IMG/VR virus record: IMGVR_UViG_3300022074_000037
Span: 1-61,734 of that record
Length of the DNA stretch: 61,734 nt
Source: a virus
Strand: one strand, 5' to 3'
Made by a program: the position numbers and the translations under genes. The notes below the pieces were generated by a model. It was not told the origin of the DNA. It searched no databases and worked only from the letters and a program-made list of their open reading frames with translations. Positions 29,167 through 37,521 of this stretch are shown piece by piece (position 1 is the first letter of the stretch; each line of letters starts with the position of its first letter).

Positions 29167-29750
29167 TGGAAGCCTATGACGCATATAGAATATATCATGC
29201 GTTGAAACTTCACTTTACCAGTAACTATGACTATGCAAAATATAATGGTAAGGCGAATGTGAGCGTTGACTCGTTCTTAAAACGTAATGATAGGCCTTTC
29301 TTTGGTAAGGTCGCAAGAAAGTATAAAGAAGATACCAAAGACTTCTTCATATCCAACTTCATAGTCAATCCCAAAGGCTGGGTTGGAAACTTTAACGATG
29401 AGAATTATTTGAACTGGAAGAAAAGAAATCAATCCCTTAAATATAATTACAAATCAGAGATGGTTGAATTATTTCACAAAGTTGAATCATTCGATGAAAT
29501 ATTTCAAGGTGGTGGACAACACCCCTTGTTATTAAAACAATTCATGTCCAAGAAGGTTTCGATTGAGACAGTCGCAATACTGGAATCACTTCTTGGTTTC
29601 TGCAACCGTTTTGATAAGGAGATTAATGAAACGATAGTATGGCCCGACAGAAAAAAACTGATAAAAAATTATAGTAACCTCTTGACAAATGATGTAAATG
29701 AGTATAGAGTAGTAACAATGCAGTTAATAAAGGAGCATTTTGATGACTGA
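29166..29750 (+). CDS. 59: Helicase loader (T4 gp59-like)
   Basis: 194 residues. YDAYRIYHALKLHFTSNYDY, AKYNGKANVSVDSFLKRNDR, FFGKVARKYK and FFISNFIVNPKGWVG align by eye with T4 gp59 (217 residues), the all-helical protein that loads gp41 helicase on forked DNA coated with gp32. TAATG overlap with gp33 and the nearby gp32 gene support the call. Confidence 0.88.
   Translation: MEAYDAYRIYHALKLHFTSNYDYAKYNGKANVSVDSFLKRNDRPFFGKVARKYKEDTKDFFISNFIVNPKGWVGNFNDENYLNWKKRNQSLKYNYKSEMVELFHKVESFDEIFQGGGQHPLLLKQFMSKKVSIETVAILESLLGFCNRFDKEINETIVWPDRKKLIKNYSNLLTNDVNEYRVVTMQLIKEHFDD
29682..29710 (+). promoter_or_regulatory. Sigma70-type promoter, weak -10
   Basis: TTGACA (29682-29687), N17, TAGAGT (29705-29710), inside the end of gp59, upstream of the operon leading to thyX. 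Confidence 0.55.
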
Positions 29751-29955
29751 CGTAACCCTTCACTTTGACGGTGACCCTGTAGAGAAAGAAAGGGATTTCT
29801 ATCGTGCAAAACTAGAAGAGGCCAATGCACGAATTCACACTTTGGAGTATGACTTGGCCGAACTCCAACAGAGAGATAAAACTCTCACTGAGCGAGTCAA
29901 GTTTATGGCTTCAAATCCACCTCGTAGACCAAGGAGTCGTTATGCACGACACTAG
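29743..29955 (+). CDS. Small coiled-coil protein
   Basis: 70 residues from ATG 29743 (AAAGGAG upstream). Acidic start (TLHFDGDPVEKERDFYRAKL), coiled coil (EEANARIHTLEYDLAELQQR), and Arg-rich tail (RRPRSRYARH). No family. Confidence 0.7.
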   Translation: MTDVTLHFDGDPVEKERDFYRAKLEEANARIHTLEYDLAELQQRDKTLTERVKFMASNPPRRPRSRYARH

Positions 29956-30151
29956 GTCTTACAAGGTATTCCAAGGCGGTTATGTCATCCCAGCCAAGGA
30001 TGACAGACCTGCCGATTATGTAAAGGCGAAACCACCTGTCTTTCACTGTCAAGTATTTGATGGTAAAAATACAGTTGCGTTTTATACAAGAAAAACTTAT
30101 GCAGAAGCAAAAATGGAAGGGGAGAATTCACTTGAACGTAGAGTTGGTTGA
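29942..30151 (+). CDS. Small hypothetical protein
   Basis: 69 residues from ATG 29942, which has GGAG upstream; it begins inside the previous gene. Beta-rich (YKVFQGGYVIPAKDDRPADY ... CQVFDGKNTVAFYTRKTYAE). The thyX TTG start lies within its 3' end. Confidence 0.65.
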   Translation: MHDTRSYKVFQGGYVIPAKDDRPADYVKAKPPVFHCQVFDGKNTVAFYTRKTYAEAKMEGENSLERRVG

Positions 30152-30755
30152 CCATATGGGTGATGACCTTTCTGTAGTGAATGCAGCAAGAGTATCCTTT
30201 GGTAAAAAAAAGACACAGTTTGAACACGGTGACCTCAAACTGATTAAGTTTCTTGCAAGAGAAGACCATTGGAGTCCATTTGGACACGCATCTATGCAGT
30301 TCCATATCAAGGCTCCAATCTTTGTTGCAAGACAGTTAGTCAAACACCAAGTAGGTTTGGTATGGAATGAAATATCAAGACGATATGTTGATGATGAACC
30401 AGAATTCTATACACCGAAAGAGTGGAGACTGCGAGCAGAAGATAAGAAACAAGGTAGTAGTGAAGAGACTGTCGAGTATAATATTGATGGTGCAATTCAG
30501 TTCGTGACACAGACATACAAGAATCTGTTGAACGCCAATATCGCACCAGAGATGGCGAGAATGGTTCTCCCACAAAACCTTTACACAGAATGGTACTGGT
30601 CTGGTACACTGATGGCCTTTGCAAGAATTTGTAATTTACGTTGTGCAAAGGACACTCAATATGAGACACAGATTATCGCAAACAAGATTGATGAATATGG
30701 ACACAATTTATTCCCAGCATCCTGGCCTGAACTCAGAAGTATTGATTCAGAATAG
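30132..30755 (+). CDS. thyX: Flavin-dependent thymidylate synthase
   Basis: 207 residues from TTG 30132, chosen because GGGGAG lies at correct distance and the product then starts MNVELVDHMGDDLSVVNAAR like other ThyX. Makes dTMP from dUMP with FAD and methylene-THF. VKHQVGLVWNEISRRYVD stands where RHR(x7)S is found in cellular ThyX, with the phage-typical KHQ variant and one extra residue. ARMVLPQNLYTEWYWSGTL is the C-terminal substrate motif. Confidence 0.92.
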   Translation: MNVELVDHMGDDLSVVNAARVSFGKKKTQFEHGDLKLIKFLAREDHWSPFGHASMQFHIKAPIFVARQLVKHQVGLVWNEISRRYVDDEPEFYTPKEWRLRAEDKKQGSSEETVEYNIDGAIQFVTQTYKNLLNANIAPEMARMVLPQNLYTEWYWSGTLMAFARICNLRCAKDTQYETQIIANKIDEYGHNLFPASWPELRSIDSE

Positions 30756-30756
30756 G

Positions 30757-31578
30757 ATGACAACAGAGAACGCATTTTGTTTTGGTAACGGAAAGTCAAG
30801 ACTAGATTTTGACATGAAGGTTATCGAAGGTAGAGGCACCACGTTTGGGTGCAATGCAATATATCGTGATATGAAGGTTGACCATCTGGTAACAGTGGAT
30901 AATGAAATCACTCATGAGATTTACAGAAGTGGTTACTGTCAAGACAATCACACTCATATTCGTGATTGGAATGTATTACCTATGTTCTTTCTCAATGAGA
31001 TGAAGGAAGACTATCAAGACGCTGATATCTGTATAGGACATGATGACGTTGGGTTTGTAATACACGGTTCTAATACGGCCGATGTGGATGCACACTTTAA
31101 AAAGATTGTGGAAGAGAACCCAGACATTGACATCAAGAAACTAGAATGGGAACGCAAACAAGTCAAGACCTTTATCACTGGTGTTAAAGAAGGTGACCTT
31201 GCAAAAACGATTGTGAATGACAGGATGCAGAGTTGTGGTGTTCTGTCTATTCAAATCGCCTGTGAGATGGGTGCAAAGAATGTGTTCATTATAGGTCATG
31301 ACCTATATTCAAAAGATTTGAAGTTAAACAATGTATATGGTGGAACAACTGGATATCTACCAGAAACTTCAAATTATGTGAAGCCCGACAGTTGGATTGT
31401 CGGTCATAAAACTAATTTTGACAACTACCCAGATGTCAACTTTTACAAGGTGAATAAAGATGTTCTAGGAACAGATGACACCTGTTGTTTTGTTGAGGCC
31501 TGGCGTGATTGTGAAAATCTACAGTATATTACCCAAGAAGAAGTTGAAAGACTCCTTGACTTTGGGTGGATGATGTAG
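30757..31578 (+). CDS. Conserved phage protein, possibly MptE/DUF115-like
   Basis: 273 residues from ATG 30757 (TAGGATG, overlapping signals with thyX). FGNGKSRLDFDMKVIEGRGT, TFGCNAIYRDMKVDHLVTVD and later IGHDLYSKD resemble Rossmann-like DUF115/MptE-type domains that occur in phages and glycan-related loci. Enzymatic role not established; alternatives include a nucleotide-sugar or pterin-linked transferase. Lies between thyX and gp32. Confidence 0.65.
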   Translation: MTTENAFCFGNGKSRLDFDMKVIEGRGTTFGCNAIYRDMKVDHLVTVDNEITHEIYRSGYCQDNHTHIRDWNVLPMFFLNEMKEDYQDADICIGHDDVGFVIHGSNTADVDAHFKKIVEENPDIDIKKLEWERKQVKTFITGVKEGDLAKTIVNDRMQSCGVLSIQIACEMGAKNVFIIGHDLYSKDLKLNNVYGGTTGYLPETSNYVKPDSWIVGHKTNFDNYPDVNFYKVNKDVLGTDDTCCFVEAWRDCENLQYITQEEVERLLDFGWMM

Positions 31579-31589
31579 TATTATAAATA
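31556..31589 (+). promoter_or_regulatory. Overlapping early and late promoters for gp32
   Basis: TTGACT (31556-31561), N17, TATTAT (31579-31584), and TATAAATA at 31582-31589. The dual arrangement resembles that of the tmRNA promoter. Confidence 0.75.
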
Positions 31590-31648
31590 AAATATATGAT
31601 GAAAGACTGTGAAATACTTAAACATACGATAACATACGGAGAAAAAAT

Positions 31649-32533
31649 ATGTCGTTAGATACACTTAGACGAGCGAACACGCTCGACAAACTACTCTCTC
31701 AAGTTCAGGCAGAGAGTGCCCCTCAAGAGAAGAAGTCTTATGTAGACGAAAGACTGTGGAAACCAGAACTGGATAAGTCTGGTAACGGTTATGCAGTTAT
31801 TCGTTTCTTGCCTGCACCAGAAGGTGAAGAACTACCTTGGGTGAAAGTCTGGAAACACGCTTTCCAAGGCCCAACAGGTAAGTGGTACATTGAGAATTCT
31901 TTGACCACCATGAACCAAAAAGACCCTGTGTCAGAATACAATTCCTCACTATGGAATTCTGGTCTTGAGTCTGATAAGGAGATTGCGAGGAAACAGAAAC
32001 GTAAACTTGAGTACTACTCAAACATTTACGTTGTGTCTGACTCCAAACACCCAGAGAATGAAGGAAAGGTATTCCTTTTCAGATACGGTAAGAAAATCTT
32101 TGATAAGATGATGGCGGCAATGCAACCAGAATTTGAAGATGAGACACCTATCAATCCTTTTGACTTTTGGGAAGGTGCGAACTTCAAACTGAAGATTCGT
32201 AAAGTTGATGGTTACTGGAACTATGATGCATCCTCTTTTGAGACTGTATCTGCACTGAAAGATGATGATGATGCTCTCAACAACATCTGGAAGACCCAGT
32301 ATTCATTGCAAGAGTTTCTTGCACCTACCAACTTCAAGTCTTATGACGAACTGAAGAAGAGACTTGATGATGTTCTCTCTGGTACGGTAACTGCAAGTGC
32401 GGCTGCAATGATGGATGAAGATGTTGTTGAAACACCTCAATTGAAGAGTGAACCAGCGCCATCTATTCCTAGTGTAGATGCAACTGACGAAGATGACACC
32501 ATGTCATACTTTCAGAAACTTGCGAATGGGTAA
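31649..32533 (+). CDS. 32: Single-stranded DNA-binding protein (T4 gp32-like)
   Basis: 294 residues. N-terminal cooperativity segment (SLDTLRRANTLDKLLSQVQA), OB-fold core (YAVIRFLPAPEGEELPWVKV ... KVFLFRYGKKIFDKMMAAMQ, FDFWEGANFKLKIRKVDGYW) and an acidic C-terminal tail (TDEDDTMSYFQKLANG) that recruits replication partners. The protein contains no Cys: the CPVC-type zinc site of T4 gp32 is replaced (KDPVSEY), so the zinc subdomain must be stabilised differently. Followed by a strong terminator, as in T4. Confidence 0.95.
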   Translation: MSLDTLRRANTLDKLLSQVQAESAPQEKKSYVDERLWKPELDKSGNGYAVIRFLPAPEGEELPWVKVWKHAFQGPTGKWYIENSLTTMNQKDPVSEYNSSLWNSGLESDKEIARKQKRKLEYYSNIYVVSDSKHPENEGKVFLFRYGKKIFDKMMAAMQPEFEDETPINPFDFWEGANFKLKIRKVDGYWNYDASSFETVSALKDDDDALNNIWKTQYSLQEFLAPTNFKSYDELKKRLDDVLSGTVTASAAAMMDEDVVETPQLKSEPAPSIPSVDATDEDDTMSYFQKLANG

Positions 32534-32606
32534 GTTGTCAAACCCTGTGTAGAAAGTCCTTAGTGTCGTAACACCACAAAAAGACAACGCATAGTAGACC
32601 AAGACG

Positions 32607-32638
32607 GAGAGGCAGGGGCAACCCTGTCTCTCTTTTTT
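32607..32638 (+). terminator. Intrinsic terminator after gp32
   Basis: Eleven-bp stem GAGAGGCAGGG/CCCTGTCTCTC (one G-T), loop GCAA, six T. Confidence 0.95.
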
Positions 32639-32674
32639 ACTAAATACTATTGAAGTCATCAGTAGGAGAGAGAG

Positions 32675-33157
32675 ATGATTGAGGTAGTCGCCGCTGTGTC
32701 AGCGGCATCGAGCGCCTTTGGCGCCATCAAAAAAGGTTTTGAGGTCGGTAGAGATATTGAATCCATGGCAGGCGATTTAGGTCGCTGGATGGGTGCAGTA
32801 TCAGATATCAAGAAGGCCGAAGAGTATAATAAAAAACCACCCCTGTTTAAAAAACTGTTTGCGGCCGGTTCTGTTGAAGAAGAGGCCATGCAAATATTCA
32901 TGGCCAAGAAGAAGGCCGATGATATGCGTGAACAGTTACGTCAAATCATTACCTATACTAGAGGGCCAACTGCATGGCAGGAGCTCTTGAAAACAGAGGC
33001 GGATATACGCAAGAAACGTCAGAAGATGATTTATGACCAAAAGGAAAGACAACGTAAGTTTGTAGAGTACACACTCGCATTTATACTTGTTGCGATAACA
33101 TCTGCCTTAATTGTTTGGGGTATCTATTTCATCATGGATGTAAAAGGAATGTTGTAA
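32675..33157 (+). CDS. Conserved phage protein with C-terminal membrane anchor
   Basis: 160 residues. Ala/Ser-rich N-terminus (VVAAVSAASSAFGAIKKGFE) followed by DIESMAGDLGRWMGAVSDIK, PPLFKKLFA, a charged helix and a membrane segment (LAFILVAITSALIVWGIYFI). A conserved neighbour of tail genes in marine T4-like phages as I recall; function unknown. GGAGAGAGAG leader. Confidence 0.75.
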   Translation: MIEVVAAVSAASSAFGAIKKGFEVGRDIESMAGDLGRWMGAVSDIKKAEEYNKKPPLFKKLFAAGSVEEEAMQIFMAKKKADDMREQLRQIITYTRGPTAWQELLKTEADIRKKRQKMIYDQKERQRKFVEYTLAFILVAITSALIVWGIYFIMDVKGML

Positions 33158-33342
33158 TGATGTTGTTTTTTATTGTGGCCTGTCTCGTTTCACTTCTTGG
33201 GTGTCTAGGTTATATTATATGGATGGATGACCAGTTATACAGAGAACCATATATTCCAGAGTTTGATTCAGAGAGAAAAGTTCGTGAGATTAAATTACGT
33301 CTTGCAGACTTAGAATTCAAACAGAAACAGTCGATACAATGA
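33157..33342 (+). CDS. Small membrane protein
   Basis: 61 residues from ATG 33157 (TAATG overlap). Signal-anchor MMLFFIVACLVSLLGCLGYI then a charged helix (FDSERKVREIKLRLADLEFK). A lipobox-like LLGC lies late in the segment, but the following residue pattern favours a membrane anchor. Confidence 0.65.
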   Translation: MMLFFIVACLVSLLGCLGYIIWMDDQLYREPYIPEFDSERKVREIKLRLADLEFKQKQSIQ

Positions 33343-33569
33343 TACACGCATTCATGTTAGTAGTTGTTTTAGGAACAGGTGAGTTTCGACAGATACAACC
33401 GAATGCAATGGTATTCAGAAGTATTGATGTGTGTTTGTATTATGCAAAACGTATTCCTAAACAATATGGTAATTACTCATATAGTTCATACATAGACCCC
33501 AAGGATAGAGTCACTGCATATTGTAAACCTGTCAAAGTTCAAGACGGGCCTAACGTGTATGACCACTAA
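33339..33569 (+). CDS. Small exported Cys-containing protein
   Basis: 76 residues: hydrophobic start (MIHAFMLVVVLGTGEF), DVCLYYAKRIPKQYGNY and C-terminal VTAYCKPVKVQ. Shares the YxCKPV ending with the product at 27169. The stop converges with the minus-strand tape-measure gene by 4 bases. Confidence 0.65.
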   Translation: MIHAFMLVVVLGTGEFRQIQPNAMVFRSIDVCLYYAKRIPKQYGNYSYSSYIDPKDRVTAYCKPVKVQDGPNVYDH

Positions 33570-35509
33570 AGTACTGGTACTGTTCCTGCCGGTGCTGCTG
33601 TATCTTTAAGAGGTTGAGTAGTCACACTTGAACTACTACTGTTATTACTATTATCAGTGTTGTTATAGTTGTTTACAACGACACCGCCCTGTTGACCCCT
33701 CATTTCTTCAGACGCATTAATTAACTCTTCCATTCTATCTGCATCACCAGACGCTCTCGCCTCTGCAAACTCTTGAGTAAGACCTGCCGACTTCAATAAT
33801 GCAGATTGAGTATCATCTGGTTCTGGAAGAATCCTTGCACCTGTGTTTGGGTCAAGACCAGCGAATTCGTAAACACCATCTGGAATAACGGATGAAACTG
33901 CACCCCTAATCCAGTTTGCAATTCTACTACCACCTTCTTCTCCAGCAGGATTAGGTAAGATACCACGAAGAATACCTTTCAATAAGTCTTTTGCGGCCTC
34001 ACCAATATTTTTCATACCAGACATCAAGTCTGCAATCAAATCATTTTCACCAGTAAACAGACCTACAATATAATCAACTGCCTTTGATACAAGGTTGAAC
34101 GGTGCAGATACAATATCCATCAATAGGTCTTTGAAACTAAAAGAGTCAAGGAATTCAACCGCACCGTCAAACCCAAGTTTACCCATAATCCATGAGACAC
34201 CATCTTTAAGTAAGTCAAGAGGCATACCAATCAAGTTACCTATCAGTTTAGATAGACCACCACCAACACCATCAATAAATTTAGATACTATACTGTCACC
34301 ATCTGATTCTTTCCAACCGTCAATGAAACCTGTTATCGAATCAAATGCCATCATAACGATTGTTACTGGTAGGAATAATTTACCCAACACTGTACCAAAT
34401 CCTTTTGCAAAACCAAGTATTTTACCAATGACACCACCCTTGCCCGCCATTGCAGAAACACTGGTTACTGAATTTCCAATTGCACCAAACACTCTTGATA
34501 CTGGTTGAAATAAACTTTTCACACCCTTGATAAAATCATCCAACATGGTTGATGCAGTAGTAATAAACTTGTTTCCTTGGAGATTTGTTAGACCTGTAGT
34601 GAAGAAACTTTTGATTGCCTTGAATTTGTCACCAATGAATGTAAAGAATCTACCAATTAGAGTGTCGGGCCCTGCGAATGTATTTGCAGTATTTCTTATG
34701 ATGGCCTTGATAGGGTCAAAAAGTTTGTCAAATGTTAGAATTATCGCCTTGATACCGTTGAATTGTCTTTTGATTTCTGTTACAAACCCACCAACAAATG
34801 ATGTAATGACTGCACCTATCAAACCAATCGGTGCGAGTAGACCCATACCGACATCTTCTGCTTTGATGTTTGCGACACCTTCTGCAAGATTGTCGATACC
34901 TCTTGCAATACTGTGGAAGATAGATTGTGTCTCTTGTTCTTGACGCATCTTCTCATTATCTTTTTCAACTCTTTTGGCCGCACCCTTCATCTCATTTGCA
35001 CGAGCCTTATCGTCTGCGTCAAGTTGTTCTTGATTCATACCAATCAACTTATCGACACCCATCAAGAACCCACCCTTGTCATTGGTGAACATACCAGCGG
35101 CGATGTTAAATTGGTCTACATCAAATCCAAGTAAATTTTCTGTTGCAGACTTTAACTCTGACGCCTCTTTTTCTTGTGCCTGAAATACTGCCTGTTGTTT
35201 TTTAAGATGACCAAACTGTTCTCTTGTAAGACCAAGACGTTGACGCAAGAGTGCTTGTTCTCTCTTGTCCTTCAACATTGCAAACCCTTTGTTGAACAGT
35301 GTCTTACCAACTGCACCAAGTGTTTGTACGCCAGGCAGATTTAGAAACGGTTGTGTGAATGAATCAGTGACCTTTTTCAAATCGCCAGCGACTGTCAATG
35401 CAATCTCTTTACCTGCCGATTGATTAAAATCTCTGAGTTCTTCTGTAACCCTAGTTAGTTGTCTGGATGCCTCTGCAAACGCTTGGGCCTGTCGTGCGTC
35501 ATCTGCCAT
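33566..35509 (-). CDS. Tail tape-measure-like protein (gp29 position)
   Basis: 647 residues. Helical N-terminus (FAEASRQLTRVTEELRDFNQ), charged coiled-coil regions, then a long series of hydrophobic Gly/Ala/Phe-rich segments (VGMGLLAPIGLIGAVITSFV; FLPVTIVMMAFDSITGFIDG) and an Asn/Ser-rich tail (VVNNYNNTDNSNNSSSSS). This composition and its place at the end of the minus-strand tail block fit a tail-length tape-measure or hub protein. Shorter than tape measures of long-tailed phages; the gp29 identity is inferred. Confidence 0.75.
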   Translation of the reverse strand: MADDARQAQAFAEASRQLTRVTEELRDFNQSAGKEIALTVAGDLKKVTDSFTQPFLNLPGVQTLGAVGKTLFNKGFAMLKDKREQALLRQRLGLTREQFGHLKKQQAVFQAQEKEASELKSATENLLGFDVDQFNIAAGMFTNDKGGFLMGVDKLIGMNQEQLDADDKARANEMKGAAKRVEKDNEKMRQEQETQSIFHSIARGIDNLAEGVANIKAEDVGMGLLAPIGLIGAVITSFVGGFVTEIKRQFNGIKAIILTFDKLFDPIKAIIRNTANTFAGPDTLIGRFFTFIGDKFKAIKSFFTTGLTNLQGNKFITTASTMLDDFIKGVKSLFQPVSRVFGAIGNSVTSVSAMAGKGGVIGKILGFAKGFGTVLGKLFLPVTIVMMAFDSITGFIDGWKESDGDSIVSKFIDGVGGGLSKLIGNLIGMPLDLLKDGVSWIMGKLGFDGAVEFLDSFSFKDLLMDIVSAPFNLVSKAVDYIVGLFTGENDLIADLMSGMKNIGEAAKDLLKGILRGILPNPAGEEGGSRIANWIRGAVSSVIPDGVYEFAGLDPNTGARILPEPDDTQSALLKSAGLTQEFAEARASGDADRMEELINASEEMRGQQGGVVVNNYNNTDNSNNSSSSSVTTQPLKDTAAPAGTVPVL

Positions 35510-35513
35510 TTAC

Positions 35514-35858
35514 TTACTTCTTTTTATCTGTATATGCATTTGCACCAAAGTATGCGGCGACTAATGCAGAGATGGCAACAAAGTATGTCGGTGCAATATC
35601 ACCAATAATTGTTGCGGCCTTCTCTTGTCCTAAAATTGATGTAATAAAAATACCTGCCGGATAGAGTAACATACCCAACAATGCAAACCAAGTCATCTTA
35701 CGCATTGCATCTCTACGGGCATCTGCGTCTTCAAGTTCTTTTCTTTTGAATTCCAAATTCATCTCCATTTCTTCTTGTGAAATGTGTCCATCACCATTAC
35801 TGTCAACCTTGTCTATAACCGCTGGGTCTGCGGTAACGGTTTTCTTCTCTTCAGACAT
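35514..35858 (-). CDS. EF-hand membrane protein
   Basis: 114 residues. DKVDSNGDGHISQEEMEMNL is a canonical EF-hand loop (D-x-N-x-D-G-x-I-x-x-x-E), then a charged helix and two membrane segments (FALLGMLLYPAGIFITSIL and YFVAISALVAAYFG). A Ca2+-binding membrane protein located between tail genes is unusual. GGGAGAGAG leader, and TATAAATA about 20 bases upstream on the minus strand. Confidence 0.8.
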   Translation of the reverse strand: MSEEKKTVTADPAVIDKVDSNGDGHISQEEMEMNLEFKRKELEDADARRDAMRKMTWFALLGMLLYPAGIFITSILGQEKAATIIGDIAPTYFVAISALVAAYFGANAYTDKKK

Positions 35859-35875
35859 TACTCTCTCCCTTTGTA

Positions 35876-36016
35876 TTATTTATACTGTGCGTTCTGTCTT
35901 TTAATGCGTTCATTTTCTTCTTCAATATGTGCCTTCAACATTGAGACATATATTTCCCTTTCCCACGGTATCATATCATCTAATTCTGTTAGATTGTAAT
36001 GATAGTTTTGCATCAT
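35876..36016 (-). CDS. Tail assembly chaperone second part (frameshift extension / small ORF)
   Basis: 46 residues from an ATG pair (MMQNYHYNLTELDDMIPWER ... then EIYVSMLKAHIEEENERIKR). The frame is open further upstream, back through GLSHDSLKAYYKTNF to the end of the gp26-like gene, with no stop. It can be reached by a -1 shift at the T TTT TTA heptamer (36070-36076). The layout is that of phage tail assembly chaperone pairs (lambda G/GT-like). It may also start independently at 36016, but that ATG lacks a good Shine-Dalgarno. Confidence 0.75.
   Translation of the reverse strand: MMQNYHYNLTELDDMIPWEREIYVSMLKAHIEEENERIKRQNAQYK
35877..35884 (-). promoter_or_regulatory. Late-type promoter TATAAATA (minus strand)
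   Basis: TATAAATA read on the minus strand, 19 bases before the ATG of the EF-hand gene and overlapping the end of the frameshift extension ORF. Confidence 0.65.
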
Positions 36017-36063
36017 GATAAAATTAGTCTTATAGTACGCTTTAAGACTATCATGAGAAAGGC

Positions 36064-36771
36064 CTACCCTAAAAAACTTTGCAATCCTTCAAGTCTGATT
36101 TTATTCTCAACATCAGTGTTTGGGTTCTTGATTACAATATCATGTCTCAATCTAGGGATACCATCAAAGAACGCTTGTACATCTGCGAACTGGTCAGTAT
36201 TCATAGATTCGATAAACTCATCTAATTCATTTTTAGGTAGTTCCTCATAAACCTCATTCTCATCAAAAATGTTTACAAGACATTCACCAATCACACCAAA
36301 CGTCAACTCTACTGCACCCATCTCACCACTAGTATACTTTTTCAAGTCTTTCAGTGATGGATACTTCATTGTCATACCAACTGTGTCGGTAATCATGATT
36401 GTGTTGGAATGACCTTCAGTATGTTGAATTTCAACATCATTAAGATTTAGAGTGTATGGAACAATTGTCTTATTATCGTCTTCACAAGTTAGTTGTAATT
36501 CGATTTCGTCACCAACTGACTTGGAACGAATTTTGAGAAACATATACTCAACATCGAATGACGGTAATTGTTCTGGATTTGCAATTGCACCAAAGGTACA
36601 TGACTTGATGAGTTCGCACATGGCATCGGCCATCTCTGTACCTTCACCTGTCTCTTGCGCCATCATCAAGACCTTTTGTTCCTTTACCAGAAAGGGTCGG
36701 AACTTAATTGTTTCCCCTGTTGACGGTTGTACCATCTCATGCGTAGGGGTATTTAACTTAGGCAACGCCAT
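36064..36771 (-). CDS. 26: Baseplate hub / tail assembly chaperone, T4 gp26-like
   Basis: 235 residues. PKLNTPTHEMVQPSTGETIK, FRPFLVKEQKVLMMAQETGE and MKYPSLKDLKKYTSGE match the T4_baseplate family (PF12322, gp26). Mostly alpha/beta with no export signal. The 3' end carries a slippery heptamer, so a fraction of ribosomes should make a gp26-small ORF fusion, as tail assembly chaperones do. The start follows AGGAG. Confidence 0.82.
   Translation of the reverse strand: MALPKLNTPTHEMVQPSTGETIKFRPFLVKEQKVLMMAQETGEGTEMADAMCELIKSCTFGAIANPEQLPSFDVEYMFLKIRSKSVGDEIELQLTCEDDNKTIVPYTLNLNDVEIQHTEGHSNTIMITDTVGMTMKYPSLKDLKKYTSGEMGAVELTFGVIGECLVNIFDENEVYEELPKNELDEFIESMNTDQFADVQAFFDGIPRLRHDIVIKNPNTDVENKIRLEGLQSFLG
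36070..36076 (-). other. Predicted -1 ribosomal frameshift site T TTT TTA
   Basis: On the minus strand the gp26-like gene ends CAA AGT TTT TTA GGG TAG. The heptamer T TTT TTA fits X XXY YYZ in the correct phase, two codons before the stop. After a -1 shift the frame stays open for 64 more codons, encoding the conserved small tail protein. Confidence 0.75.
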
Positions 36772-36792
36772 AATATTCTCCTATATTAATAA

Positions 36793-37521
36793 TTAAAATA
36801 ATCGCCTCAAAACAGCTGGTATCTGAGTTTGTACTTGTTTGATAACAGCGTCTTTCAATATATCTTGAAGTGTAGACTCAAGATTTGCCTTTTGTGGTTC
36901 GGTTGCAATATTTCTCCAATAACGATACGCAAACGAAACACTACACTTATTTATCGTGTTACTTGATGCATGACCAAATGGTATTGCATCAATAGTTTTA
37001 GGGAACGCCTCTTCAAGACGGACACCCATTGTTCTCTCATCTTTTTCGTTGAGTGCATAAATCTCAACTGCACCAACATACTCTTTATAATAGTTGATGT
37101 TATATGTGTCTGGATTGTATGTGACCTTCTGCCATTCCTCAAAGAAATATCTTTCGGCCATGTCAGACCCCATGTAGAATGTTGCGGCAACCTCTGCAAA
37201 TGTTTGACCCTGTACCATCTCATGTGGTGGGCCATAAATGTTACCATTCATTTGAGTACGAAGGTTTCTGCCTGGCATGGAAATACTGTCACAACGAAAC
37301 GAAATACGTCTTGCAGTTTCACCATGTAGTTGTGATAACAAGTTACCAGATTGTGCAGAATCACCTGCCTCTGGATTGTTACTACCAGACGGTAAACCAA
37401 TCACCACCTCATAACGATTTGCCTTTGAATATCCATCTCTGGATGCATTGTGTGAAAGGATTGCATTCAACCCACCAAACACTGCACCACCAAGGACATT
37501 ACCAAAATTGAATTTTGCCAT
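36793..37521 (-). CDS. Baseplate tail tube initiator, gp54-like
   Basis: 242 residues. YEVVIGLPSG, ARRISFRCDSISMPGRNLRT, YGPPHEMVQGQTFAEVAATF-YMG and KCSVSFAYRYWRN are the tube-protein fold signatures shared by T4 gp54 and the tail tube protein. With gp48 at 38529 already present, gp54 (first ring on which the tube polymerises) is the best assignment; a second tube protein is the alternative. Confidence 0.72.
   Translation of the reverse strand: MAKFNFGNVLGGAVFGGLNAILSHNASRDGYSKANRYEVVIGLPSGSNNPEAGDSAQSGNLLSQLHGETARRISFRCDSISMPGRNLRTQMNGNIYGPPHEMVQGQTFAEVAATFYMGSDMAERYFFEEWQKVTYNPDTYNINYYKEYVGAVEIYALNEKDERTMGVRLEEAFPKTIDAIPFGHASSNTINKCSVSFAYRYWRNIATEPQKANLESTLQDILKDAVIKQVQTQIPAVLRRLF

Noticed and set aside
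34095-34943. Plus-strand ORFs of 137-138 codons opposite the tape-measure-like gene
   Set aside because: Shadow frames of the 647-residue minus-strand gene, with no Shine-Dalgarno and unnatural composition.
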